From NCBI RefSeq assembly GCF_036075115.1, contig NZ_CP107958.1, positions 4,898,001-4,962,000 on the forward strand: a stretch of DNA of 64,000 nt, read 5' to 3'. Position numbers and translations under genes: made by a program. Position 1 is the stretch's first letter. Every line of letters starts with the position of its first letter. The DNA comes from Streptomyces sp. NBC_00377 (GTDB taxonomy: Bacteria; Actinomycetota; Actinomycetes; Streptomycetales; Streptomycetaceae). This document shows, one piece after another, positions 17,472 to 30,797 of the stretch. A model generated the notes under the pieces. The model ran no database searches, was not told where the DNA came from, and saw nothing but the letters and a program-made list of their open reading frames with translations.

Positions 17472-19124
17472 GTGAACTTCACGCGCTGGAGCGCCCGGCT
17501 CCCCGGAACGCAGCGCCGCGCCGCCGCGCGAGCCGAGCACCCGGTCACCACCACGGACCGGCGGAGCGAAGGCTCCGTACCCGCGGCCCGCGCCGAACGA
17601 CTCACCGACGAACCGTCCCCGGTCCCCGCCGTCGACGAACTCCCGGTCCGTGAGGTCCTCGACCGCGTCCCGGCCCTCGTCGCCCTCGTCCACGGCCCCG
17701 ACCACCGCCTCGCCTACGTCAACGACGCCTACGCGGCGGCCTTCGGCGTACGCGCCTGCGGCGAACCGGCCGCCGAGGCCCTCCCCGAACTCCGCGACCT
17801 CGGCCTCATGCCCCTCCTCGACCAGGCGCTGCGCAGCGGCAAGCCCCGCACCCTGAAGTCCCGCAAGGCCCCCGACGGCCGCTCCTACACCTTCACCTGC
17901 ACCCCGGCCGCCGAGGACAACGGCAAGGGCGCCGTCCTGATCTTCGCCACCGACGTCACCGACCACGCCGAGGCCGCCGAACGCCTCAGAACCAGTGAGC
18001 GCCGCCAGCGCGAGACCGCCGTCACCCTCCAGCGCTCCCTCCTCCCCCAGGAGCTGGAGGAGCCCGACGACCTGCGCATCGCCGCCACCTACCAGCCCGG
18101 CGGCACCGAGGCGGCCGTCGGCGGCGACTGGTACGACGTCATCACCCTCGGCGGCGGCCGCACCGCCCTCGTCATCGGCGACGTCATGGGGCGGGGCGTC
18201 CGCGCGGCGGCCGTCATGGGCCAGCTCCGCACCGCGGTCCGGGCGTACGCCCGCCTCGACCTGCCGCCGCACGAGATCCTCCAGCTCCTCGACGGCCTCG
18301 CCGCCGAGATCGACGCCAACCAGATCGCCACGTGCGTGTACGCCATCCACGACCCCAACGAGGGCCGACTGGTGTACGCCTCCGCGGGCCACCTGCCCAT
18401 CCTGGTCCGCGACGACAGCGGCACGGTCCTGCGCGCCGACGAACCCACCGGCCCGCCCCTGGGCACCGGCGGCTGGATGCACGCCTCCGGCTCGATCCCC
18501 CTCGGCCCCGGCTCGACGGCCGTCCTCTACACGGACGGCCTGGTGGAGCGCAGGGACGAAGACCTCGACGAAGGCATCGCGTCCCTGGAGCGCGCCCTGT
18601 CCGGCGCCACCGGCACCCCCCAGGTCGTCTGCGACCGCCTGGTCCGTTCGGCCGGTGTCACCGCCGACCACGACGACGACGTCGCCGTCCTCGTCCTCCA
18701 GCACCCGGCCCGCACCGGCCCCGACGGCGAACTGTTCCGCAACGCCGCCCTGGAGCTGCTCGGGGGCGTGGAGGCGGCCCCCCGCGCGCGTGCCTTCGCC
18801 TCCGGGGTCCTCACCAGCTGGCGCTTCCCGCCCGACCTGCACGACCTGGGCGTCCTCGCCGCCAGCGAACTCGTCGCCAACTCGCTCCAGCACGGCATTC
18901 CGCCCATGCGGCTGCGTCTGCGCCGCACCGACCGCCGCCTGATCATCGAGGTCACCGACGGCGACGACCACCTTCCGCGCCGCCGCCGCGCCGAGCCGGG
19001 CGACGAGTCCGGGCGGGGCATCGCCATCGTCGCCACGATCGCCTCCCACTGGGGCAGCCGCCGCACCCCGGGGGGCGGCAAGGCCGTGTGGTGCGAGTTC
19101 GTCCTGCCGAAGCCCGCGGACTGA
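17472..19124 (+). CDS. PAS - SpoIIE-type PP2C phosphatase - HATPase regulator
   Basis: A 550-residue soluble signalling protein. A PAS-like sensor (about 60-160, DHRLAYVNDAYAAAFG) is followed by a SpoIIE phosphatase domain (about 185-390) with metal-binding GGDWYDV, GDVMGRGVRAA and DHDDDVAVLVL, then an RsbW-like HATPase_c domain (about 415-545) with the N-box ELVANSLQHG and G-box DESGRGIAIV. Such fusions control anti-sigma/anti-anti-sigma switches; the phosphatase would dephosphorylate an STAS partner and the kinase-like domain could act as an anti-sigma factor. No partner is adjacent. GTG at 17472 has a weak AGG-type site upstream. Confidence 0.88.
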   Translation: MNFTRWSARLPGTQRRAAARAEHPVTTTDRRSEGSVPAARAERLTDEPSPVPAVDELPVREVLDRVPALVALVHGPDHRLAYVNDAYAAAFGVRACGEPAAEALPELRDLGLMPLLDQALRSGKPRTLKSRKAPDGRSYTFTCTPAAEDNGKGAVLIFATDVTDHAEAAERLRTSERRQRETAVTLQRSLLPQELEEPDDLRIAATYQPGGTEAAVGGDWYDVITLGGGRTALVIGDVMGRGVRAAAVMGQLRTAVRAYARLDLPPHEILQLLDGLAAEIDANQIATCVYAIHDPNEGRLVYASAGHLPILVRDDSGTVLRADEPTGPPLGTGGWMHASGSIPLGPGSTAVLYTDGLVERRDEDLDEGIASLERALSGATGTPQVVCDRLVRSAGVTADHDDDVAVLVLQHPARTGPDGELFRNAALELLGGVEAAPRARAFASGVLTSWRFPPDLHDLGVLAASELVANSLQHGIPPMRLRLRRTDRRLIIEVTDGDDHLPRRRRAEPGDESGRGIAIVATIASHWGSRRTPGGGKAVWCEFVLPKPAD

Positions 19125-19251
19125 CGACGAGACCGACGACCGGGCCGACCACCGGAGTGCAGGGAAGGGCACTCCGGCGGAGGCCCAGCCGTCAGCCGAC
19201 ACGAAAGGCGGCCGCCGTCCTCCCGGACGACGACCGCCTCCCGCACCCGCC

Positions 19252-20536
19252 TCACGCCTCGGCGGCCACCGGCTCCGCCACCGCGCCGCCTCGCGCGACC
19301 ACCCGCTTGCGCACCAGGTACGGCTGATCCTGGACGGCGGTCAGCTGCCCCCCCCAGCCGCAGCGCCAGATAGGTGATCCCCAGCGAGAACAGCAGGAAC
19401 GTCACGATGTACGGCGCGTGCAGCGAGGCCCCCATCGGCCCGCCCACCGCCGGCCCGACGGCCAGAGCGAGCTGCTTCACCAGGGCGAACGCCGAGTTGT
19501 ACTGCCCGGCCAGACCGGTCGGCGCCAGGTCGGCCACCAGCGGCGCGACCGTCGGCGCCAGCATCGCCTCACCCAGCCCGAACAGCGCGTACGTCGACAC
19601 GAACGCGGCCGTCGCCATCTCCCGACTGCCGTGGCCCAACCCGGCGTACCCGGCGACGACCCACGCGACGGCCCAGATCAGACCCACGCCCGCGATCACC
19701 CGGGACCGCTTCTGCCGCTCGACGAACTTCAGCACGGCGAACTGAGCGACCACGATCATCGCGGTGTTGGCGGCGAGCGCGGACCCCAGCGCGGACGTAG
19801 AGATGCCGGCAGCCTCCACCCCGTACGCGGCCAGCCCTGACTCGAACTGTCCGTAGCAGGCGAAGAACAGCACGAAGCCCAGCACGCACAGCTGCACCAT
19901 GGCCCGGTTGCCGAGCAACTGCTTCCAGCTGCCCCTGGCGGACTGCGGGGCGTCCTCGACCTTCGGAGCGTGCGGCAGGCGCACGGTCGCCATCACCGCG
20001 GCCAGCAGCAGGAACATCGCCGCCTCGATGGCGAACAGCAGCGTGAACGAGGACACGCGCGTGGTGTCGACGAGATGCCCGCCGATCAGCCCGCCCACCC
20101 CGAGCCCGAGGTTCTGAAGGAAGAACTGCGTCGCGAACGCCCGCGACCGGGTCTCGGTGGTCGAACAGTCCACGATCATCGTCGCGAGCGCCGGCTGCAT
20201 CACGGCCTGCCCGGCTCCGAGCGCGGCCGCAGCGGACAGGACGGCGGTGGAGCTCCCGGCGAGCCCCAGGCCCATCGCACCCACCGCGGCGGTGACCAGG
20301 GCGGCGAGCAGGACCGGCAGTGGACCGCGCCGCACGATCGCCCGGCCGGCGAACGGCAGCACGATCAGCGCGGCCACGGCGAAGACGGCGAGGACGAGCC
20401 CCGCCGTCATGGCACCCAGTCCTCGCACCTGCGCCACATAGACGTACAGGTAGGGGACGGTGAAGCCGAGCCCGAACGCGCTGAGTGCGTTGCCCACGTG
20501 GATCCGGCGCATCGCTGCGCCCCTCGCCCTGGTCAC
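19252..20536 (-). pseudogene. MFS transporter with a C-terminal frameshift
   Basis: Twelve transmembrane helices of a major facilitator are readable from GTG 20536 (GAGAGG 5 nt upstream) through ITYLALRLGG. The frame is then disrupted in a run of eight C (19348-19355; G on the coding strand). With one base fewer, the protein would read on as QLTAVQDQPYLVRKRVVARG and stop at 19252, about 427 residues, a sensible cytoplasmic tail. As given, the frame runs for hundreds of bases antisense to the phosphatase gene. All membrane helices are intact, so function may survive. A sequencing error in the homopolymer is possible. It is divergent from marR and probably an efflux pump under its control. Confidence 0.75.
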
Positions 20537-20700
20537 GTTCACCTCTCTCAGGTAGTCGTCGTCGGCGCGGCGTCCGGGACAGCGTCAGTACTTCCGCTGC
20601 CTCAGTACTTAGTGCCGAAGACTTCGAAGCTAAAGTTAGAAGCTAAACTGTACACCTCGAAGAACTTCAACGCGAACGAGCTACGTGCGATACTTGGCCC
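20537..20700. promoter_or_regulatory. Divergent MFS / MarR operator region
   Basis: An AT-rich island in an otherwise GC-rich area. The 9-mer gaagctaaa occurs twice, at 20626-20634 and 20639-20647, 13 bp apart start to start, and overlaps the palindrome cttcgaag at 20622-20629. Such clustered repeats are expected for a MarR-family operator controlling both the regulator and the transporter. Confidence 0.55.
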
Positions 20701-21267
20701 ATGGGCGACACCCCCGGCACGGTCGGCACCGGCATCGGCGGCGAGCCGACCCTCGACGAGCAGATCGCGGCCTATCAGCGCGAGTTCCGGGACCTCGATC
20801 CCCAGGTCGAGAAGATCGTCTCGGCGCTGTCCCGCCTCAACCGCCGGATGAACGTCGCCTACGGCCGTCAGACCGCGGACCTCGGCATCAGTAACGCCGA
20901 GTGGGAGGTCCTCAAAGCCCTCGTCCTCTCCGGCGTCCCCTATCGTCTCGGGCCCAGTGATCTGGCCAAGCGCCTCGGCCTGACGCCGGCCGCGATGACC
21001 CACCGCATCGACCGCATGGTCGGCGAGGGACTGGTGACCCGTGAGAGGGACGAGTCCAACCGCGTGCGCGTGATCGTCGAGCTGACGCCCGAGGGTCGCG
21101 AGAAGTGGCTGGAGGCGATGCACATGGCGACCGTCTTCGAGGAGGATCTGCTCCAGGACCTCTCCGGGGACGAGCGGACGGTCCTGGGCGAGGTCCTGAC
21201 CAGGCTCCTGCGCCGGGTGGAGCATGCGCAGCCGGACGCCGGCGGTCGGCTCACCGATCTCGACTGA
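20701..21267 (+). CDS. MarR family transcriptional regulator
   Basis: A 188-residue winged-helix regulator. The wHTH core is YRLGPSDLAKRLGLTPAAMTHRIDRMVGEGLVTRERD, with wing residues SNRVRVIVELTPEGREKW; flanking helices form the dimer. It should bind as a dimer to palindromic sites and release DNA on binding small phenolic or lipophilic ligands. It is divergent from an MFS transporter gene 164 bp away with a repeat-rich operator between them, the usual regulator-plus-efflux arrangement. Confidence 0.9.
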   Translation: MGDTPGTVGTGIGGEPTLDEQIAAYQREFRDLDPQVEKIVSALSRLNRRMNVAYGRQTADLGISNAEWEVLKALVLSGVPYRLGPSDLAKRLGLTPAAMTHRIDRMVGEGLVTRERDESNRVRVIVELTPEGREKWLEAMHMATVFEEDLLQDLSGDERTVLGEVLTRLLRRVEHAQPDAGGRLTDLD

Positions 21268-21309
21268 GCTGACGCAGCCACCCGAACGAAAAGATCTTGA
21301 CAGGGGTGG

Positions 21310-21339
21310 TTGACACTGCCCGTCCGGAAGCCGTAGAGT
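21310..21339 (+). promoter_or_regulatory. Strong rRNA operon promoter
   Basis: TTGACA at 21310-21315 and TAGAGT at 21334-21339 are separated by 18 bp, a near-consensus vegetative promoter about 590 nt upstream of 16S. It is the most upstream of several likely rrn promoters. Confidence 0.65.
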
Positions 21340-21479
21340 TCTTCGGGTTGCCGGGGAGCCGTAACGGTTCTTCGACAGCACCTCCGCCGCAGTAGCGGCA
21401 CACAAACCACCAGCATGATCTCCCGACGGGGTCGAATTCGGCGTGCTCGAATTCAATTCGATTGGGGCCGGTAGCTCGA

Positions 21480-21680
21480 TTAGGAACTGCCGGGCGGATC
21501 CGCTAAGGTTTGAGACGTCGGAACGGCCCAACAGCCGGGAAGACAAGCCCACTCCGACTGGGAATCAGCGCCGAAAGGATCTGATAGAGTCGGAACCGCC
21601 GGAAAGGGAAACGCGAAAGCGAGAACCTGGAAAGCACCGAGGAAATCGGGTCGAGAAAAGATCTGATAGAGTCGGAAACG
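21480..21680 (+). promoter_or_regulatory. Additional rrn leader promoters with repeated -10 modules
   Basis: Two near-identical modules, gatctgatagagtcggaa at 21579-21596 and 21661-21678, each contain a TAGAGT-type -10 hexamer (21585-21590 and 21667-21672). A third possible -10, taaggt, is at 21504-21509. Multiple tandem promoters are normal for Streptomyces rrn operons. The -35 elements of the repeated modules are weak. Confidence 0.45.
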
Positions 21681-21768
21681 CAAGACCGAAGGGAAGCGCC
21701 CGGAGGAAAGCCCGAGAGTATCGGGTGAGTACAAAGGAAGCGTCCGTTCCTTGAGAACTCAACAGCGT

Positions 21769-21782
21769 GCCAAAAATCAACG
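21769..21782 (+). other. 5' arm of pre-16S processing stem
   Basis: gccaaaaatcaacg here can pair, with small mismatches, with cgttgattattcggc at 23545-23559 beyond the 16S 3' end, giving a stem that loops out the 16S rRNA for RNase III cleavage. The preceding ttgagaactc may extend the stem. Confidence 0.5.
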
Positions 21783-21930
21783 CCAGATATGTTGATACCC
21801 CGTCCCCGGCAGTGATAGCCGAGGATGAGGTTCCTTTGAAACAAAACACAGCGAGGACGCTGTGAACGGCCGGGCTTATTCCGCCTGGCTGTTCCGCTCT
21901 CGTGGTGTCGTCCCGATTACGGGAAAACAT

Positions 21931-23765
<1,835 letters not shown>

Positions 23766-23770
23766 TCTGT

Positions 23771-26895
<3,125 letters not shown>

Positions 26896-26897
26896 GT

Positions 26898-26914
26898 TGC
26901 TCGCGTCCACTGTG
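26898..26914 (+). other. 3' arm of pre-23S processing stem
   Basis: tgctcgcgtccactgtg is the exact reverse complement of 23749-23765. The pairing brings the two ends of 23S together for RNase III. Confidence 0.8.
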
Positions 26915-26982
26915 TTGGTTCTGAAACCACGAACAGCCCCATGCCATGGTCACGGTGTGGTGCGGCTGGACAGTTTCATAGT

Positions 26983-27101
26983 GTTTCGGTGGTCATAGCG
27001 TGAGGGAAACGCCCGGTTACATTCCGAACCCGGAAGCTAAGCCTTACAGCGCCGATGGTACTGCAGGGGGGACCCTGTGGGAGAGTAGGACACCGCCGAA
27101 C
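26983..27101 (+). rRNA. rrf: 5S ribosomal RNA
   Basis: A 119-nt gene starting gtttcggtggtcatagcg and ending gacaccgccgaac; the two ends pair as the usual terminal stem. The conserved loop segment ccgaacccggaagctaag is present. It is the last gene of the rrn operon, about 90 nt after 23S. Confidence 0.97.
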
Positions 27102-27116
27102 AAATATTACGGGAAA

Positions 27117-27145
27117 CCCCCGCACCTCACGGTGCGGGGGTTTTC
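27117..27145 (+). terminator. rRNA operon terminator
   Basis: A perfect 10-bp stem (cccccgcacc, loop tcac, ggtgcggggg) is followed directly by tttt. It is a classical intrinsic terminator 16 nt after 5S. Confidence 0.93.
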
Positions 27146-27194
27146 TGCGTTTATGACATTTCCGCGGCAGCGCTCAGGCACTACTGTGCTTTGC

Positions 27195-27761
27195 ATGTAC
27201 ACGTATGTGGTTCGGGTTGTTCGGGCCGAGGAGTGGGCCTCGGTCAAGGCGCTGCGGTTGCTCGCGCTCGAGGATCCTGCGGCGCCGCTCGCCTTCCTGG
27301 AGACCTATGAGACGGCTGCGGAGCGGCCCGACTCCTTCTGGCAGAAGCGGGCGGCCGACGCGGCTGCCGAGGGGGCCGGCACGGTACGGCAGTTCATCGC
27401 CCAGGCGGAGGACGGCCAGTGGGCGGGGACAGCCACCGTGCTCGTGGAGGAGGCGGGGAGCGTGGACTGGGCCGGTTTCCCCGTCGAGCGGCGGCAAGGG
27501 CATGTCGTCGGCGTCTTCGTGCGCAAGGAGTGGCGGGGAAGCGGGATGACGCAGGCCCTTCTCGGCGCTGCGCTGGAGTGGGCGTGGGAGCTGGGACTCG
27601 AGCGGGTGCGGCTCATCGTCCACGAGAGGAACCTTCGGGCACAGGGGGCCTACCGCAAGGCGGGATTCACGCCGACCGGACGGACCGTCCCGATGGCGGA
27701 GGGGTCCGAGGAGAACGAGTACGAGTTCGTCGTCGAGGGCCCCGGACCGTCAGACCGGTAG
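27195..27761 (+). CDS. GNAT family N-acetyltransferase
   Basis: A 188-residue protein with the GCN5-related fold: beta strand and acetyl-CoA loop GVFVRKEWRGSGMTQALLGAALEWAWELG (the Q/RxxGxG/A motif appears as RKEWRGSGM) and the C-terminal strand RVRLIVHERNLRAQGAYRKAGF. It should transfer acetyl from acetyl-CoA to an amine; the substrate is unknown. The ATG at 27195 lacks an obvious ribosome-binding site. It follows the rrn terminator and converges on the type IV secretion-like cluster, overlapping its last gene by 12 nt. Confidence 0.85.
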   Translation: MYTYVVRVVRAEEWASVKALRLLALEDPAAPLAFLETYETAAERPDSFWQKRAADAAAEGAGTVRQFIAQAEDGQWAGTATVLVEEAGSVDWAGFPVERRQGHVVGVFVRKEWRGSGMTQALLGAALEWAWELGLERVRLIVHERNLRAQGAYRKAGFTPTGRTVPMAEGSEENEYEFVVEGPGPSDR

Positions 27762-29333
27762 TTCGTGGTGGGGCCAGCGGGCCTTGGCCTGTTCGCGGGA
27801 GCGGAGCAGGGCCAGGGTGGGCAGGCCCCGGTCCGTTCCGGTGGCCAGAAGGTCCGGGAGCTGGGGGATCGGGGCCACGGCCGCCACATCGTCGAGGACC
27901 AGGGACATTGGTGGGTCGAGGCGACCGGAGGATGACCGTTCGGCCATGCGCCGGCCGCGCTCGACCACGCTGGAGACGAGGGCCGTCAGGAGCGGCATGG
28001 CGCCGGGACTGGTCCTGGGGTCCTCGATGGATTCACCGAGCACATAAAGAGTTCCCCCTTCGTCCACGAAGGAATCCAAGGCGAGGGCGTCAGTTCGGTT
28101 GGGAGTGCAGGCCTCGCGGATGTTCACCGTGGAGAGGGCGGAGAGGGCACGGGCGGTCAGTTCCTGGGCGATGTCCCGGCGCTCGGGGTGAGCGGTGAGA
28201 GCGGCCTCCAGTTCGCCGGCCGCCCCTGGGGCCGCCTTGGGGCTGGTGCGGAGCGTGCGGACCGCTTCCTGGACACCGGTGCCCTGGGCCCATCGGTGGA
28301 CGTGGCGGATGGTCCGGCCGTCGATCGCCGCCGCGTGCAGATAGCTGCGCAGGAGCGTCTCGGCGGTGTCGCTGACCGCCTGGTCGAGCCGGGAGGTGGG
28401 ACGGACGGGGGTGAGGAGCGCCGTCGCGCGCGCGGTCGCGGTCTGTTTGTCCTCGCAGCCCGCGGTGGGGGACCAGTGGAGACGCGCCGGGGTGTCGCAG
28501 AGGTGGCCCGGGTCGTACAGGTGGACCGGGCCCAGCTTGGCTCTGGCGTCCTTGGTCTCCTGCCAGAGGGCCGGACTGGAGGTGACGATGAGGGCGGGGC
28601 CGTCGGCGTCCCGGACGGCCTGGATCGCGGTCGCGCGGCGCATGTGCGGCGGGGCGTAGTGCGCGGCGCCCTCGAAGCGGGTCGAAGCCTGCCAGCCGGC
28701 CGCCTTTCCGGCAGGGACGTCGGCAAACGGATCGGCGGCTGCGGTGGGCTGGGACAAGGAGGAGGGGGAGGCCGAGGGCGGGGGTGGGGGTGGAGGTGAG
28801 GAGCGCTGTGCGGTCCGGGCCGGCCGGGAGGGCTCGGTCGGCGTCGGTACGAGCGGCTCCGCCTGCGGGTGCGGCCCCGTCTCGCTCCGCTGGGTCGGCA
28901 CCTCGTGGTGGGCCGGTGGCCCCGGGGCTTCCCGGAGGGGGCCGGGTGTCGGGCGCTTGCCCGCTCGTACGGCCCGCCAGCGGGCGAGCGTGCCCATCAC
29001 GAAGACCGTGAGGACCAGCAGGATCATCAGCTGGCCGATCAGCAGGCCCCAGAACAGCCCGTAGCCCGAGAGAGCGGCCGCTGGTGCCTCGGGCCAGGCG
29101 CCGGGGACGTCGTGGGGCTGGGCGACCAGGTGGCGCATGGCCAGCGGCGTGCGGGTGAAGGTGACGCCGGTGGGCCAGGAGCCGTGGGCGAAGAGGCCGG
29201 CAAGGCCGGTCGCCGTCCAGACCAGGAGGGTCATCCCGAGCAGGAACGCGAGTATGCCGACCAGCAGCCCGTCGGGGATCCCTCCCTGGCTGTGGGCGGG
29301 GTTGTCGCGGCGCTGCTCGTCTCCCGGTCTCAT
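27750..29333 (-). CDS. cmdA: VirD4/TraG-like membrane protein lacking Walker A (CmdA-type)
   Basis: A 527-residue protein with two N-terminal transmembrane helices (about 20-50 and 85-115), a long Pro/Ser linker and a C-terminal domain like type IV coupling ATPases. The segment ALIVTSSPALWQETKDARAKLGPVHLYDP matches the strand after the P-loop in TraG proteins, and MSLVLDDVAAVAPIPQLPDLLA corresponds to Walker B. No GxxxxGK[ST] P-loop precedes them, and the protein ends soon after Walker B. It is therefore probably a non-hydrolysing relative. It is the last gene of the cluster. The name follows S. coelicolor cmdA-F (SCO4126-4131), remembered as affecting differentiation and antibiotic production. 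Confidence 0.78.
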   Translation of the reverse strand: MRPGDEQRRDNPAHSQGGIPDGLLVGILAFLLGMTLLVWTATGLAGLFAHGSWPTGVTFTRTPLAMRHLVAQPHDVPGAWPEAPAAALSGYGLFWGLLIGQLMILLVLTVFVMGTLARWRAVRAGKRPTPGPLREAPGPPAHHEVPTQRSETGPHPQAEPLVPTPTEPSRPARTAQRSSPPPPPPPSASPSSLSQPTAAADPFADVPAGKAAGWQASTRFEGAAHYAPPHMRRATAIQAVRDADGPALIVTSSPALWQETKDARAKLGPVHLYDPGHLCDTPARLHWSPTAGCEDKQTATARATALLTPVRPTSRLDQAVSDTAETLLRSYLHAAAIDGRTIRHVHRWAQGTGVQEAVRTLRTSPKAAPGAAGELEAALTAHPERRDIAQELTARALSALSTVNIREACTPNRTDALALDSFVDEGGTLYVLGESIEDPRTSPGAMPLLTALVSSVVERGRRMAERSSSGRLDPPMSLVLDDVAAVAPIPQLPDLLATGTDRGLPTLALLRSREQAKARWPHHELPV

Positions 29334-29352
29334 GACGGCCCCTTGTCCCGCG

Positions 29353-30783
29353 CTACGCCACCGTCGACTCGGACGAGCCGTCCAAGTCGGCCAGGTGCTG
29401 TTCCATGAAGGCCGCCGCCCGTCGCTCCTGTTCCAGTTCGGCGGCGAGCAGTGCGTCGTCGTCGGACATGGTGCGGTCGGTGGAGGACTCCGTCATCGCC
29501 CGGTCGGTGAAGACGAGTGGTCGTTCCGTCTCGGTGACCAGGTGTTTCACCACCTGCACATTGCCGTTGACGTCCCAGACGGCGATGCCCGGGGTGAGGC
29601 TGGGGATGATCTCCACCGCCCACCTCGGCAGGCCGAGGACCCGGCCCGTGGCCCTCGCCTCGTCCGCCTTCTGGGCATAGATCGTCCGGGTGGACGCCAT
29701 CTTCAGGATGGCCGCCGCCTCCTTCGCCGCCGCTCCGTCCACCACGTCGGACAGGTGGTGCACGACCGCCACGAACGACAGGCCGAGGCGCCGGCCGAAC
29801 TTCAGCAGTCGCTGGAACAGCTGGGCCACGAACGGGCTGTTGATGATGTGCCACGCCTCCTCGACCAGGAAGATGCGCTTCTTCCGGTCGGGGCGGATCC
29901 AGGTGTGTTCCAGCCAGACGCCGACGATCGCCATCAGGATCGGCATGGCGATGGAGTTGCGGTCGATGTGGGACAGATCGAACACGATCAGGGGGGCGTC
30001 CAGGTCGATGCCCACCGTCGTGGGTCCGTCGAACATGCCCCTGAGGTCACCGTCGACCAGACGGTCCAGGACCAGCGCCACGTCCAGACCCCAGGCCCGT
30101 ACATCGTCTGTGGCGACGTTCATCGCCTCCGCCGACTCCGGTTCCGGGTGGCGCAGCTGTTCGACGATGTCGGTCAGGACCGGCTGGCGTTCCACGATCG
30201 TCTCGTTGACGTAGGCGTGGGCGACCTTGAGCGCGAAGCCGGAGCGCTCGTCCAGGCCGCGGCCCATCGCCACCTCGATGATGGTGCGCAGGAGTGCGAG
30301 CTGGCCGGTCGTGGTGATCGACGGGTCCAGGGGGTTGAGGCGGATGCCGTGGTCCAGGGCGGCCGTCGGGTCCAGGCGGATAGGAGTTATTCCCAGCGCC
30401 TGCGCGATGAGGTTCCATTCGCCGACGCCGTCCTCGCCCTGGGCGTCCAGGACGACGACCTGGCGGTCGCGGAAGCGCAGCTGGCGCAGGACGTAGGTCT
30501 TCTCGAGCGCCGACTTGCCGTTGCCGGACTCACCGAGGACCAGCCAGTGCGGGGCCGGGAGCTGCTGGCCGTACAGCTGGAAGGGATCGTAGATGTAGCC
30601 CTTTCCGGAGTAGACCTCGCGGCCGATGATGACGCCCGAGTCGCCGAGGCCGGGAGCGGCCGTGGGCAGGTACACCGCCTGGGCCTGGCCCGTGGAGGTG
30701 CGTACCGGCAGCCGGGTCGTCTCGACCTTGCCGAAGAGGAACGAGGTGAAGGCGTCCGTGAGGACGGACAGCGGATCCCGCAT
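29353..30783 (-). CDS. cmdB: VirB4-like ATPase (CmdB-type)
   Basis: A 476-residue cytoplasmic ATPase of the VirB4/TraC kind. Walker A is GESGNGKS (84-91) after LPAPHWLVL, and Walker B lies in RKKRIFLVEEAWHII. The following LLKFGRRLGLSFVAVVHHLSDV resembles the conserved helicase-like motif of VirB4. It lacks the N-terminal half of VirB4, which here may be supplied by the upstream CmdC-type gene. ATG at 30783 sits 14 nt past that gene's stop. It is likely the energy source for the membrane complex encoded by this operon. Confidence 0.85.
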   Translation of the reverse strand: MRDPLSVLTDAFTSFLFGKVETTRLPVRTSTGQAQAVYLPTAAPGLGDSGVIIGREVYSGKGYIYDPFQLYGQQLPAPHWLVLGESGNGKSALEKTYVLRQLRFRDRQVVVLDAQGEDGVGEWNLIAQALGITPIRLDPTAALDHGIRLNPLDPSITTTGQLALLRTIIEVAMGRGLDERSGFALKVAHAYVNETIVERQPVLTDIVEQLRHPEPESAEAMNVATDDVRAWGLDVALVLDRLVDGDLRGMFDGPTTVGIDLDAPLIVFDLSHIDRNSIAMPILMAIVGVWLEHTWIRPDRKKRIFLVEEAWHIINSPFVAQLFQRLLKFGRRLGLSFVAVVHHLSDVVDGAAAKEAAAILKMASTRTIYAQKADEARATGRVLGLPRWAVEIIPSLTPGIAVWDVNGNVQVVKHLVTETERPLVFTDRAMTESSTDRTMSDDDALLAAELEQERRAAAFMEQHLADLDGSSESTVA

Positions 30784-30797
30784 CAGCTCATCAGCCC

